Shown one piece after another: positions 1 through 6,824 of a stretch of DNA of 15,625 nt (positions within the stretch are counted from its first letter, which is position 1; each line of letters opens with the position of its first letter). This DNA comes from Bacillota bacterium (GTDB lineage: Bacteria > Bacillota > Clostridia > Lachnospirales > Lachnospiraceae). Location of the stretch: NCBI GenBank assembly GCA_023415655.1, contig JAEZKD010000015.1, forward strand, positions 1-15,625, read 5' to 3'. Position numbers and translations under genes: made by a program. The notes beneath the pieces are model-generated. The model saw only the letters and a program-made list of their open reading frames with translations, had not been told where the DNA came from and ran no database searches.

Positions 1-215
1 ACGATTAAAAAAATAATATGATATAAATCGGTTCAAACAATATAAACATTAGAGAACGATACAGCACAATATAAACCAACATATAATGCTACAGTTCAAG
101 AAAGGTTAGAAAGATAGGAAAAACAAAAGATATACCCCAATATCCATACCGTACACTACATAACAAGCCAAAGAATGAAACAGAACAATACAGACTAAAA
201 CTCAAACAAGTGATA
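1..215. other. A-rich stretch with no supported gene
   Basis: The plus strand here is very rich in A and poor in G and T. Two plus-strand frames stay open for about 40-50 codons towards position 220. One is interrupted by a TAG near position 114, and neither has a start codon with a ribosome binding site. The peptides are dominated by K, N, Q, T and I, which A-rich DNA gives by chance. It may be the decayed end of a gene, but I cannot support a gene call. Confidence 0.4.
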
Positions 216-220
216 GCATA

Positions 221-292
221 AAAAAAGCCTTCTCATTTTGATATGTGATACCTAACAAAGGAATCACATATCAAATCTGAGAAGGCTTTTGC
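221..292 (-). terminator. long hairpin terminator downstream of typA
   Basis: AAAAGCCTTCTCA and TTGATATGTGAT on the left pair with ATCACATATCAA and TGAGAAGGCTTTT on the right, around a loop of about a dozen bases. The stem has about 25 pairs with a small internal mismatch. On the minus strand the stem ends in GGC followed by seven T, so it is a good intrinsic terminator for typA. A shorter T-run on the other side may let it also stop transcription coming from the left. Confidence 0.85.
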
Positions 293-300
293 TTTATAAA

Positions 301-368
301 ACCAGTCTCGTCAAAATCAATCTCGTCAAAATCAATCTCATCAAAACCAATCTCATCATCAACAATCT
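301..368. repeat. 15-bp tandem repeat abutting the typA stop codon
   Basis: There are four consecutive 15-base units at 301-315, 316-330, 331-345 and 346-360, all variants of ATCAATCTCATCAAA, and a decayed fifth unit runs into the typA stop (369-371). Read on the minus strand in the frame -1 to typA, the units encode an acidic pentapeptide of the type D-E-I-D-F. The period is a multiple of three, as expected for former or alternative coding sequence. Confidence 0.85.
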
Positions 369-2201
369 CTAGTTCGAATTACGACTAGCACGTTTACGAA
401 GTGTTGGATCTAAGATCTTTTTACGAATACGTAAGCTCTTAGGTGTTACCTCAAGTAACTCGTCAGCATCAATGTAATCGAGTGCTTGTTCTAAGCTTAA
501 GATTCTTGGTGGAGTAAGACGAAGAGCTTCATCTGCGCTTGAGGAACGTGTATTCGTTAACTGCTTACGCTTACATACATTGAGTTCGATGTCTTCAGCT
601 TTTGCGTTCTGTCCAATAATCATACCAGAGTAAACCTTTTCACCAGGTCCAATGAATAAAGTACCACGTTCTTGTGCATTAAATAAACCATAAGTGATGG
701 ATTCACCATTTTCAAAGGCGATTAAGCTACCAGTTTTACGGTAAGCGATGTCACCCTTATATGGGCCATAGCCTTCAAAGGAGGTATTTAGGATACCATT
801 ACCCTTGGTATCGGTCATGAATTCACCACGATATCCGATCAAACCACGTGCAGGGATTAAGAATTCAAGACGGGTATAACCACCACTGATGCTGGACATA
901 CCAAGCAATTCGCCTTTTCTTTGGCTAAGCTTATCAATGACAGTACCAGTGAATTCATCTGGAACGTCAACGAATGCTTTTTCCATTGGCTCAAGCTTCT
1001 TACCATTTTCATCGGTATGATATAATACTTCAGCTTTACTTACTGCGAATTCAAAGCCTTCACGTCTCATATTTTCTACTAATACGGAAAGGTGAAGCTC
1101 ACCACGACCAGAGACCTTAAAGCATTCTGTTGTTTCTGTTTCTTCTACACGTAAAGAAACGTCTGTATTTAATTCACGGAATAAACGCTCACGTAAATGT
1201 CTGGAGGTAATGAATTTACCTTCCTGACCAGCAAGTGGGCTATCATTTACCATAAAGCTCATAGAGATGGTTGGCTCAGAGATCTTTTGGAATGGGATTG
1301 GGATAATTGCGTCTTGTGAACAGAGGGTATCGCCAATGTGAATGTCAGGAATACCAGAGATGGCAACGATGGAGCCAATGGTTGCTTCTGCAACTTCGAC
1401 CTTTTTAAGACCATCAAATTCATATAATTTGCTTACCTTTACTTTACGGAATTTATCTGGATCATGGTGATTTACAATCACAACATCCTGATTTACTTTG
1501 ATAACACCATTATCGACTTTACCAACACCGATACGGCCAACATATTCATTATAATCAATTGTACTAATCAATACCTGAGTTCCAGCCTCTGGATCACCTT
1601 CTGGTGCAGGGATGTAATCAAGAATTGTTTCAAATAAAGGCTCCATGTTCTTTTGTGTGTCACCTAATTCAAGAATTGCAATCCCTGATTTTGCAGAAGC
1701 AAAAACGAATGGACAATCGAGCTGTTCATCACTAGCATCTAGATCCATGAATAATTCAAGTACTTCATCGATTACTTCGGTTGGTCTAGCTTCTGGACGG
1801 TCAATTTTATTGATACATACGATTACTGGGAGGGAAAGCTCTAATGCTTTCTTTAGAACAAACTTGGTTTGAGGCATAGCACCTTCAAATGCATCTACGA
1901 CTAAGACTACACCATTTACCATTTTAAGTACACGTTCTACTTCCCCACCAAAGTCAGCATGACCTGGAGTATCAATGATGTTTATTTTAACACCTTTATA
2001 TACAACGGCAGTATTTTTTGAAAGTATGGTAATACCACGCTCTTTTTCAATGTCATTAGAGTCCATAACTCTTTCTTCAACAACCTGGTTACTGCGGAAT
2101 ACACCGCTTTGCTTTAATAACTCGTCTACCAGGGTTGTTTTACCATGGTCAACGTGTGCGATAATTGCAATATTTCTTACATCTTCACGTTTTGTATTCA
2201 T
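369..2201 (-). CDS. typA: translational GTPase TypA/BipA
   Basis: TypA/BipA is a ribosome-binding GTPase of the EF-G/LepA superfamily, involved in 50S assembly and stress or cold adaptation. The protein is 610 aa, the usual family length. Visible G-domain motifs are the P-loop AHVDHGKT at 15-22, the switch region around RGITI at 56-60, DTPGH at 77-81 and NKID at 131-134. EF-G-like domains and the basic BipA C-terminal domain follow, ending in RKRASRNSN. The ATG at 2201 was chosen because AGAAGGA sits just upstream and family members normally begin with this MNTKREDVRN-type sequence. An in-frame ATG at 2243 would add 14 residues, but its AGGTGA motif lies at the expected transcription start of the promoter at 2264-2291. 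The gene is monocistronic, with a hairpin terminator downstream. An acidic repeat follows the stop in another frame. Confidence 0.95.
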   Translation of the reverse strand: MNTKREDVRNIAIIAHVDHGKTTLVDELLKQSGVFRSNQVVEERVMDSNDIEKERGITILSKNTAVVYKGVKINIIDTPGHADFGGEVERVLKMVNGVVLVVDAFEGAMPQTKFVLKKALELSLPVIVCINKIDRPEARPTEVIDEVLELFMDLDASDEQLDCPFVFASAKSGIAILELGDTQKNMEPLFETILDYIPAPEGDPEAGTQVLISTIDYNEYVGRIGVGKVDNGVIKVNQDVVIVNHHDPDKFRKVKVSKLYEFDGLKKVEVAEATIGSIVAISGIPDIHIGDTLCSQDAIIPIPFQKISEPTISMSFMVNDSPLAGQEGKFITSRHLRERLFRELNTDVSLRVEETETTECFKVSGRGELHLSVLVENMRREGFEFAVSKAEVLYHTDENGKKLEPMEKAFVDVPDEFTGTVIDKLSQRKGELLGMSSISGGYTRLEFLIPARGLIGYRGEFMTDTKGNGILNTSFEGYGPYKGDIAYRKTGSLIAFENGESITYGLFNAQERGTLFIGPGEKVYSGMIIGQNAKAEDIELNVCKRKQLTNTRSSSADEALRLTPPRILSLEQALDYIDADELLEVTPKSLRIRKKILDPTLRKRASRNSN

Positions 2202-2263
2202 ACGGAATCCTTCTTTCCTGTTTTGTTCCACTATAAGTTCCATTATTTATCATCACCTTTTGT

Positions 2264-2291
2264 ATTGTATCATATTTTCACGAATTTACAA
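2264..2291 (-). promoter_or_regulatory. sigma-A promoter of typA
   Basis: On the minus strand TTGTAA (2286-2291) and TACAAT (2264-2269) are separated by 16 bases. Transcription would start near 2257, giving a leader of about 55 bases to the ATG at 2201. Confidence 0.65.
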
Positions 2292-2548
2292 GGATTTTCT
2301 CTTACCATCCAAGATTAGCAAGGGGTTAGGAGTCAAGGGGAGCGGCAATAAGTCTAGAAATCGAATGCAAATGCATGAATTATGGTTGAAATCAAAGCTT
2401 TTCTAAAGTTTTTCCTAAGTATAAGTATAATTTTTATCATTTATCCAAACAATAGATATAAATTTATGGGAATAACACCTAAAAATTTAAGAATTCACTA
2501 AGAATCTTCAATATTTTTGAATAATATGTAAAAAATGTAAATTTCTAC
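2292..2548. other. intergenic DNA between typA and the SSB-like gene
   Basis: I see no gene here. A short plus-strand frame ending at 2406 is only the tail of an antisense shadow of typA. A TATAAT at 2426-2431 lacks a matching -35. The region is AT-rich, apart from a G-rich patch at 2318-2346. Confidence 0.5.
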
Positions 2549-2577
2549 TTGTAAGAAAACAAGTTTTAGGGTATAAT
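2549..2577 (+). promoter_or_regulatory. distal sigma-A promoter of the SSB-like gene
   Basis: TTGTAA (2549-2554), a 17-base spacer and a perfect TATAAT (2572-2577). CTTGT and ACAAG at 2548-2563 form a small inverted repeat over the -35 and spacer. The start near 2584 would leave an untranslated leader of about 215 bases. Confidence 0.7.
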
Positions 2578-2697
2578 AGATTCAAACCGACAGTAAATTA
2601 ATTCCAAATGAAATCTGCAAAGGGGCTTAATTAAGGAAAGTAGTAGTGTTTGCGATAATAACTTAGAAATTTGTCGTAAAAACTCTATCAAAAAGAA

Positions 2698-2726
2698 TTG
2701 AAATGTAAATTATTTCCTTATATAAT
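2698..2726 (+). promoter_or_regulatory. proximal sigma-A promoter of the SSB-like gene
   Basis: TTGAAA (2698-2703), a 17-base spacer and TATAAT (2721-2726). It lies inside the leader of the upstream promoter and would give a leader of about 68 bases. The two promoters are in tandem. Confidence 0.65.
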
Positions 2727-2800
2727 TAAGGCAGATAGAATACAAATTGTTGTAGAGAAAATCTAAAACGAACCTGAAGAAAAGAAGGGAGTTGTACAGT

Positions 2801-3439
2801 ATGACAGATAAAGTATTTGATAACAATCAAGTAAGTGTTGCAGGCGAGGTAATGAGCGAATTTACTTTTAGCCATGAAGTCTTCGGAGAGGGCTTTTACT
2901 TATTAGAGGTGCTTGTTGGTAGATTAAGCAACTCGTATGACGTAATCCCAGTTATGGTATCGGAGCGTCTAATCGATGTGAAAGAAAGCTACAAAGGTAA
3001 ATTTGTTGAAGTGAGTGGTCAGTTCCGTTCTTATAATCGCCACGAAGACAGCAAGAATCGTTTAGTACTTTCTGTATTCGCACGTGAGATTAAGGTGGAA
3101 GATCAGGAGATTGAAGGAGCTAAGCCGAATTACATTTTCTTGGATGGTTTTGTTTGTAAACCACCTGTGTATCGTAAAACGCCATTAGGAAGAGAAATTG
3201 CTGATATTTTATTGGCAGTGAATCGTCCATATGGCAAGTCAGACTATATTCCATGTATTTGTTGGGGTAGGAATGCGAGATTTGCAGAATCGTTTGAAGT
3301 GGGAGGACATATTCAGGTATGGGGCAGAATTCAAAGCCGTGAATATCAGAAAAAGATGTCAGAAATTGATTTTGAAAAACGTATTGCATACGAAGTCTCT
3401 GTGAGCAAATTGGAATATATCGATAGCGAAGAAGAATAA
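2801..3439 (+). CDS. double OB-fold, SSB-like DNA-binding protein
   Basis: This 212-aa protein looks like two OB-folds in series. Residues 10-99 form a divergent first fold. Residues 109-207 match single-stranded-DNA-binding (SSB/PriB-type) proteins more clearly: a first strand NYIFLDGFV, then R-x-TPLGREI, an LLAVNR strand, D-Y-I-P-C-I-C-WGRNA, and a VWGRIQSREY strand. It lacks the Gly/Pro-rich tail and DDDIPF tip of canonical SSB and ends in IDSEEE. The family suggests ssDNA binding in replication, repair or uptake; the exact role is not shown. The ATG at 2801 is preceded by GGGAG at a 9-base distance, and an in-frame TTG at 2792 touches the Shine-Dalgarno and is unlikely. Two promoters lie upstream and a terminator follows directly, so it is probably a single-gene unit. 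It does not sit between rpsF and rpsR, so it is not the housekeeping ssb locus. Confidence 0.75.
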   Translation: MTDKVFDNNQVSVAGEVMSEFTFSHEVFGEGFYLLEVLVGRLSNSYDVIPVMVSERLIDVKESYKGKFVEVSGQFRSYNRHEDSKNRLVLSVFAREIKVEDQEIEGAKPNYIFLDGFVCKPPVYRKTPLGREIADILLAVNRPYGKSDYIPCICWGRNARFAESFEVGGHIQVWGRIQSREYQKKMSEIDFEKRIAYEVSVSKLEYIDSEEE

Positions 3440-3448
3440 TTAAGAAAG

Positions 3449-3488
3449 GGCTGTTCACAAGATATTACATGTGGCAGTCTTTTTTTTC
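3449..3488 (+). terminator. terminator of the SSB-like gene
   Basis: GGCTG and CACA pair with TGTG and CAGTC, with a small internal bulge and one G-U pair, followed by a run of eight or nine T. It starts ten bases after the stop codon. Confidence 0.75.
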
Positions 3489-3523
3489 TTGAATATAATA
3501 TCTAATGAGAGGGAAATAATTGG

Positions 3524-3552
3524 TTGACAACGAGGTAGTGTAGTGCTAATAT
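3524..3552 (+). promoter_or_regulatory. sigma-A promoter of the dapAB riboswitch transcript
   Basis: A perfect TTGACA (3524-3529), a 17-base spacer and TAATAT (3547-3552). The start near 3559 lies about 20 bases before the riboswitch P1 stem. Confidence 0.8.
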
Positions 3553-3579
3553 TGTCTTACTTACAATTGAAAAGCAATT

Positions 3580-3796
3580 GGTAGAGGTGCATCGATTATT
3601 AGTAAACGATTTGATATGTCAGGCATAGAAGAGAGTCGTTAAAAGGATGAGATGCCGAAGCTTTGAGACCCTGATGTCAAAAGAGCTGGTTGTATGATGA
3701 ATAATCATTCGACTGTCATCAAGTGATTGATGGAGCGCTACCTAAAGAATATGTATACGTGAATTCTTTAGTGTCGACTCCTTGTCGGCTTTTTTT
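3580..3796 (+). promoter_or_regulatory. lysine riboswitch (L-box) with terminator platform
   Basis: The aptamer spans 3580-3742. It begins with GGTAGAGGTGC and ends with GGAGCGCTACC, the two P1 strands. Between them are the L-box landmarks GATGCCGAAG, GAGCTGG and GACTGTCATCA with a partner TGATTGATGGAG. The expression platform is readable. The terminator is GTCGAC (3773-3778), loop TCCTT, GTCGGC (3784-3789) and seven T (3790-3796). The competing antiterminator pairs the 3' P1 strand GGAGCGCTAC with GTGTCGACTCC (3771-3781), stacked on a perfect CTAAAGAAT/ATTCTTTAG hairpin. Lysine binding should hold P1 closed, release the terminator and switch dapA-dapB off. Recognition rests on sequence and order of elements; the pairing was checked by eye only. 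Confidence 0.92.
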
Positions 3797-3849
3797 AGTT
3801 ATAGGCAATTGCTTATAATTTTGCCAACAAATATTATGGAGGTGCGATT

Positions 3850-4734
3850 ATGTCTATTTTTACAGGTGCAGGTGTTGCAATTGTTACACCATTTAAGGAA
3901 AACGGAGAAGTTAATTTTGAAAAGCTTGGAGAGTTGATTGATTTTCAGCTTTCGAATGGTACAGATAGTATTATCATCTGTGGGACCACTGGAGAAGCAT
4001 CCACATTAAGTCATGAAGAACACATTGATTGTATTCGCTTTGCAGTAGCGCATACGAAAAAGAGAGTACCAGTGATTGCTGGAACTGGTTCGAATTGTAC
4101 AGATACTGCAATCTATTTAACCAAAGAAGCCTATCAAGCAGGTGCAGATGCAGTTCTTTTAGTAACACCATATTACAATAAAGCAACACAAAAGGGTTTG
4201 ATTGCTCATTTTTCTGCGATTGCAGCTGTTGATATTCCGATTGTCTTATATAACATCCCTGGTAGAACAGGATGTAACATCTTACCTGAGACAGCAGCTT
4301 ATCTTTCCAAGAATGTGAGTAACATTGTTGCGATGAAGGATGCAACCGGTAATATTGCTCAAGTTGCACAGACGATCTTAGAATGTGAAGGCAATTTAGA
4401 TATCTATTCAGGTAACGATGATATGATTGTTCCTATCTTATCCCTAGGTGGAAAAGGTGTTATCTCCGTATTATCGAACATTGCACCAAAACAGACCCAT
4501 GATATTGTAGCAAAATATCTTGCAGGCGATAACAAGGGGAGTTTAGAACTTCAGTTAAAATATCTTCCATTGATCAATGCATTGTTTAGTGAAGTGAATC
4601 CGATCCCAATAAAGAAGGCGATGAACTTTATGGGCTTTGAAGTAGGTCATTTAAGAATGCCATTGACTGAGATGGAAGAGGTGCATGCACAAGCTTTATT
4701 AACCGAGATGAAAAAAGTTGGTATCGTGAAATAA
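3850..4734 (+). CDS. dapA: 4-hydroxy-tetrahydrodipicolinate synthase
   Basis: DapA condenses pyruvate with aspartate semialdehyde, the first committed step to diaminopimelate and lysine, in the cytoplasm. The 294-aa TIM-barrel protein has the usual family length. Visible features are GTTGEA at 45-50 with the catalytic threonine, VTPYYNK at 105-111 with the active-site tyrosine, LYNIPGRTG at 133-141 with the second tyrosine and the substrate-carboxylate-binding arginine, and the Schiff-base lysine 163 in VAMKDATGN. GGAGGTG lies six bases before the ATG. The gene follows the lysine riboswitch and is 27 bases upstream of dapB, so both should be shut off by lysine. Family members with related aldolase chemistry exist, but the dapB neighbour and the lysine riboswitch make this assignment firm. 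Confidence 0.97.
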   Translation: MSIFTGAGVAIVTPFKENGEVNFEKLGELIDFQLSNGTDSIIICGTTGEASTLSHEEHIDCIRFAVAHTKKRVPVIAGTGSNCTDTAIYLTKEAYQAGADAVLLVTPYYNKATQKGLIAHFSAIAAVDIPIVLYNIPGRTGCNILPETAAYLSKNVSNIVAMKDATGNIAQVAQTILECEGNLDIYSGNDDMIVPILSLGGKGVISVLSNIAPKQTHDIVAKYLAGDNKGSLELQLKYLPLINALFSEVNPIPIKKAMNFMGFEVGHLRMPLTEMEEVHAQALLTEMKKVGIVK

Positions 4735-4761
4735 TAGGAATGCGAAAGAAGGGTGAATTAC

Positions 4762-5520
4762 ATGACAGAGATTATTATGGTTGGCTGTAATGGTAAGATG
4801 GGGCAGGTCATCAGCAATCTAGTAAAGCAGGATGATTCCGTTGTCATTGTAGCAGGTGTTGATATTTTTGATGATGGTCGAAATGATTATCCCGTGTTTA
4901 AAAATATTGAGGAATGTACGGTAAAAGCGGATGTTGTTATCGACTTTTCAAGCCCAAAAGGCTTGGATTTGTTACTAACAATAGGGATTCAAAGAAATCT
5001 ACCGCTTGTGCTATGTGCGACTGGATATTCCGAAGAACAGCTGGATCAGATTAAGAAGGCAAGTAGTCAAGTTGCTATCTTAAAGTCAGCGAATATGTCT
5101 CTTGGTGTGAATACACTCTTAAAATTAGTTCAAACCGCAGCGAAAGTACTGGCAGGTGCTGATTTTGATATCGAGATTGTTGAAAAGCATCACAATCAAA
5201 AAGTAGATGCTCCAAGTGGAACTGCCCTAGCCTTAGCAGATGCCATGAATGAAGCCTTGAACAAGGAATATGAATATCGATATGATCGTGCCTCTGTACG
5301 TGAAAAAAGAGAGAAAAAAGAGATTGGTATTATGGCAGTCCGTGGGGGTAATATTGTTGGTGAGCATGAAGTTATCTTTGCTGGTACCGATGAAGTGATT
5401 GAGTTTAAGCACACAGCATACTCAAAAGCAATCTTTGGCAAGGGAGCAATTGCAGCAGCGAAGTATCTCAAAGGGAAAACACCTGGTATGTATGACATGA
5501 GTCAGGTGATTGAGGGATAG
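4762..5520 (+). CDS. dapB: 4-hydroxy-tetrahydrodipicolinate reductase
   Basis: DapB reduces the DapA product with NAD(P)H to tetrahydrodipicolinate. The 252-aa protein shows the Rossmann nucleotide loop VGCNGKMGQ at 7-15, VVIDFSSP at 58-65, CATGYSEEQ at 85-93, KSANMSLGVN at 108-117, the signature EKHHNQKVDAPSGTAL at 141-156 with catalytic His143/His144 and Lys147, and RGGNIVGEHEV at 194-204. The ATG at 4762 is chosen because AAGAAGGG lies eight bases upstream; an in-frame GTG at 4753 overlaps that Shine-Dalgarno. It is co-transcribed with dapA. No other dap or lys gene is adjacent, so the remaining steps are encoded elsewhere. Confidence 0.96.
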   Translation: MTEIIMVGCNGKMGQVISNLVKQDDSVVIVAGVDIFDDGRNDYPVFKNIEECTVKADVVIDFSSPKGLDLLLTIGIQRNLPLVLCATGYSEEQLDQIKKASSQVAILKSANMSLGVNTLLKLVQTAAKVLAGADFDIEIVEKHHNQKVDAPSGTALALADAMNEALNKEYEYRYDRASVREKREKKEIGIMAVRGGNIVGEHEVIFAGTDEVIEFKHTAYSKAIFGKGAIAAAKYLKGKTPGMYDMSQVIEG

Positions 5521-5527
5521 GTTTACC

Positions 5528-5562
5528 TTGACAAACCTAAGTATAAACGGTATACTTTTTTT
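5528..5562 (+). promoter_or_regulatory. trpS promoter overlapping a palindrome (also possible dapB terminator)
   Basis: TTGACA (5528-5533), a 17-base spacer and TATACT (5551-5556) make a near-consensus sigma-A promoter. The -10 is half of a perfect palindrome AAGTATA-aacgg-TATACTT (5539-5557) followed by more T, up to 5562. The same bases could therefore be a weak AT-rich terminator for dapB, a repressor operator for trpS, or both. A second inverted repeat, AGGTTT/AAACCT at 5519-5538, lies just upstream and includes the dapB stop. Confidence 0.6.
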
Positions 5563-5652
5563 AACTAAAGAGTGGTTTTAAAAGTACCGCCAATGTTGAA
5601 TGCGCAGAAGTTATTCGGCTTTTGTCCCTAACTGGGGGCAAAAGCCTTTTTT
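5563..5652 (+). promoter_or_regulatory. trpS leader with intrinsic terminator, putative attenuator
   Basis: From the predicted start near 5563, a leader of about 90 bases ends in a strong terminator: GGCTTTTGTCCC (5617-5628) pairs with GGGGCAAAAGCC (5635-5646), then six T, 30 bases before the trpS ATG. A competing hairpin is visible: CAGAAG (5605-5610) can pair with CTTTTG (5619-5624), the 5' terminator arm. An upstream hairpin GTGGT/ACCGC also forms within 5572-5590. No T-box motif is present. A 12-codon open frame from ATG 5593 ends in the terminator loop but has no Trp codon and no Shine-Dalgarno. If the promoter is not used, the hairpin is simply the terminator of dapB. Confidence 0.5.
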
Positions 5653-5682
5653 CTTAGATTAAAGATAGAAAGGTTGAGAGTT

Positions 5683-6675
5683 ATGGGAGATAAAAAGAGA
5701 ATTTTAACTGGTGATCGTACCACTGGTAGACTGCATTTGGGACATTATGTTGGTAGCTTATCACAACGTGTTGCGTTACAGGATGAATATGATACCTTTA
5801 TTTTGCTTGCTGACATTCAAGCATTAACTACACACTTTGAGAATCCTGAGTTAATTAATAGCAGTATCTATGAAGTGGCTATGGATAATTTATCAGTGGG
5901 TCTAGATCCGAATAAGGTGACTATTTTCCAACAGTCGCAGATCAAAGCAATTGCTGAACTTACTGTATTCTATTCGATGTTTGTTTCAGTGAATGTATTA
6001 CGTCACAATCCAACCATCAAAACAGAAGCTGCAAACTATGGTTATAGTGATATGACATACGGTTTTCTTGGATATCCAGTCAGCCAATCTGCAGATATCA
6101 CCTTCTGTAATGCTGACTTAGTTCCAGTGGGAGAAGATCAGCTTCCTCATATGGAGTTAACAAGAAAAATTGTTCGTCGCTTCAATGATCTATATGGAGA
6201 AACTTTAACTGAGCCATCTGCAAAGTTAAGTAATTGTTCCCGTTTGGTAGGTCTTGATGGAAATGCAAAGATGGGTAAAAGTCTTGGAAATGCCGTTTAT
6301 CTTTCGGATGATTCACAAACAGTATTAGATAAGGTAAAAAAAGCAGTTACCGATAAGAATCGTGTTAGCATCAAAATTCCAGGGAATCCTGATGTTTGTA
6401 TGGTACAAAAGTATCATAAGGTGTTCAATGAAGCAGAGCATGGAAATATCTGTGACATGTGTCGTAGTGCAACCATTGGTTGTGTTGCATGTAAGAAGCT
6501 ATTGGCAGATAAAATCAATGGTTTACTAGATCCATTCCGTGAAAGAAGAGCTTACTATGAGAATCATAGAGATGAAGTGAAAGAAATCATAGTAGCTGGT
6601 AGCGAAAAGGCAAATAAAATCGGAGAAGAAACCGTTCAAAAAGTAAAGAAAGCAATGCATGTTTCTATCGATTAA
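5683..6675 (+). CDS. trpS: tryptophanyl-tRNA synthetase with Fe-S-type cysteine motif
   Basis: TrpS charges tRNA-Trp. The 330-aa class I synthetase shows GRLHLGH at 15-21 (HIGH motif), GEDQ at 150-153 and KMGKS at 196-200 (KMSKS motif with Gly in the third position). Cysteines at 239, 260, 267 and 270 have spacing C-x20-C-x6-C-x2-C, and Cys257 lies three before Cys260. This closely resembles the C-x22-C-x6-C-x2-C [4Fe-4S] motif known from Thermotoga maritima TrpRS, where the cluster lies by the anticodon-binding region. The ATG at 5683 follows GAAAGG by nine bases; an in-frame TTG at 5674 abuts that motif and is unlikely. The gene has its own upstream promoter candidate and a terminator on each side, so it is probably a single-gene unit. 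Confidence 0.95.
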   Translation: MGDKKRILTGDRTTGRLHLGHYVGSLSQRVALQDEYDTFILLADIQALTTHFENPELINSSIYEVAMDNLSVGLDPNKVTIFQQSQIKAIAELTVFYSMFVSVNVLRHNPTIKTEAANYGYSDMTYGFLGYPVSQSADITFCNADLVPVGEDQLPHMELTRKIVRRFNDLYGETLTEPSAKLSNCSRLVGLDGNAKMGKSLGNAVYLSDDSQTVLDKVKKAVTDKNRVSIKIPGNPDVCMVQKYHKVFNEAEHGNICDMCRSATIGCVACKKLLADKINGLLDPFRERRAYYENHRDEVKEIIVAGSEKANKIGEETVQKVKKAMHVSID

Positions 6676-6732
6676 GGTGGAAAGAGCTGACGTAGGAGCT
6701 TACCTCCTGTGTCAGTTTTTCTTTTTCACCTT
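6674..6732 (+). terminator. terminator of trpS
   Basis: CTGAC and AGGAG (from 6687) pair with CTCCT and GTCAG (ending 6715), then five T, C and five T. AAGGTG at 6674 can pair with CACCTT near 6727, lengthening the stem around the T-run. Confidence 0.85.
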
Positions 6733-6824
6733 TCTTTCTATTGTATCTGTACTTAATTGACATCATTTTATTATTAGAATAACCTTAGGAATTTCATTGA
6801 AATCGATAGGAGGAGAAACATCGT

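Noticed and set aside
301..368. Short repeats as a possible CRISPR array
   Set aside because: The units are 15 bases, directly contiguous and have no spacers.
1645..2406. Plus-strand open frames at 1645-1872 and 1975-2406
   Set aside because: They lie antisense to typA, whose motifs are unmistakable. The part beyond typA (2244-2406) has no Shine-Dalgarno of its own and no recognisable domain.
2418..2431. TATAAT at 2426-2431 as a promoter
   Set aside because: No -35-like hexamer at 16-18 bases upstream and no gene start nearby.
5593..5631. Twelve-codon leader peptide before trpS
   Set aside because: No Shine-Dalgarno and no Trp codon; translation control of attenuation is not supported, though the frame does end in the terminator loop.
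5563..5682. T-box in front of trpS
   Set aside because: No AGGGTGGNACCGCG sequence, no AGAGAG element and the leader is too short for Stem I.
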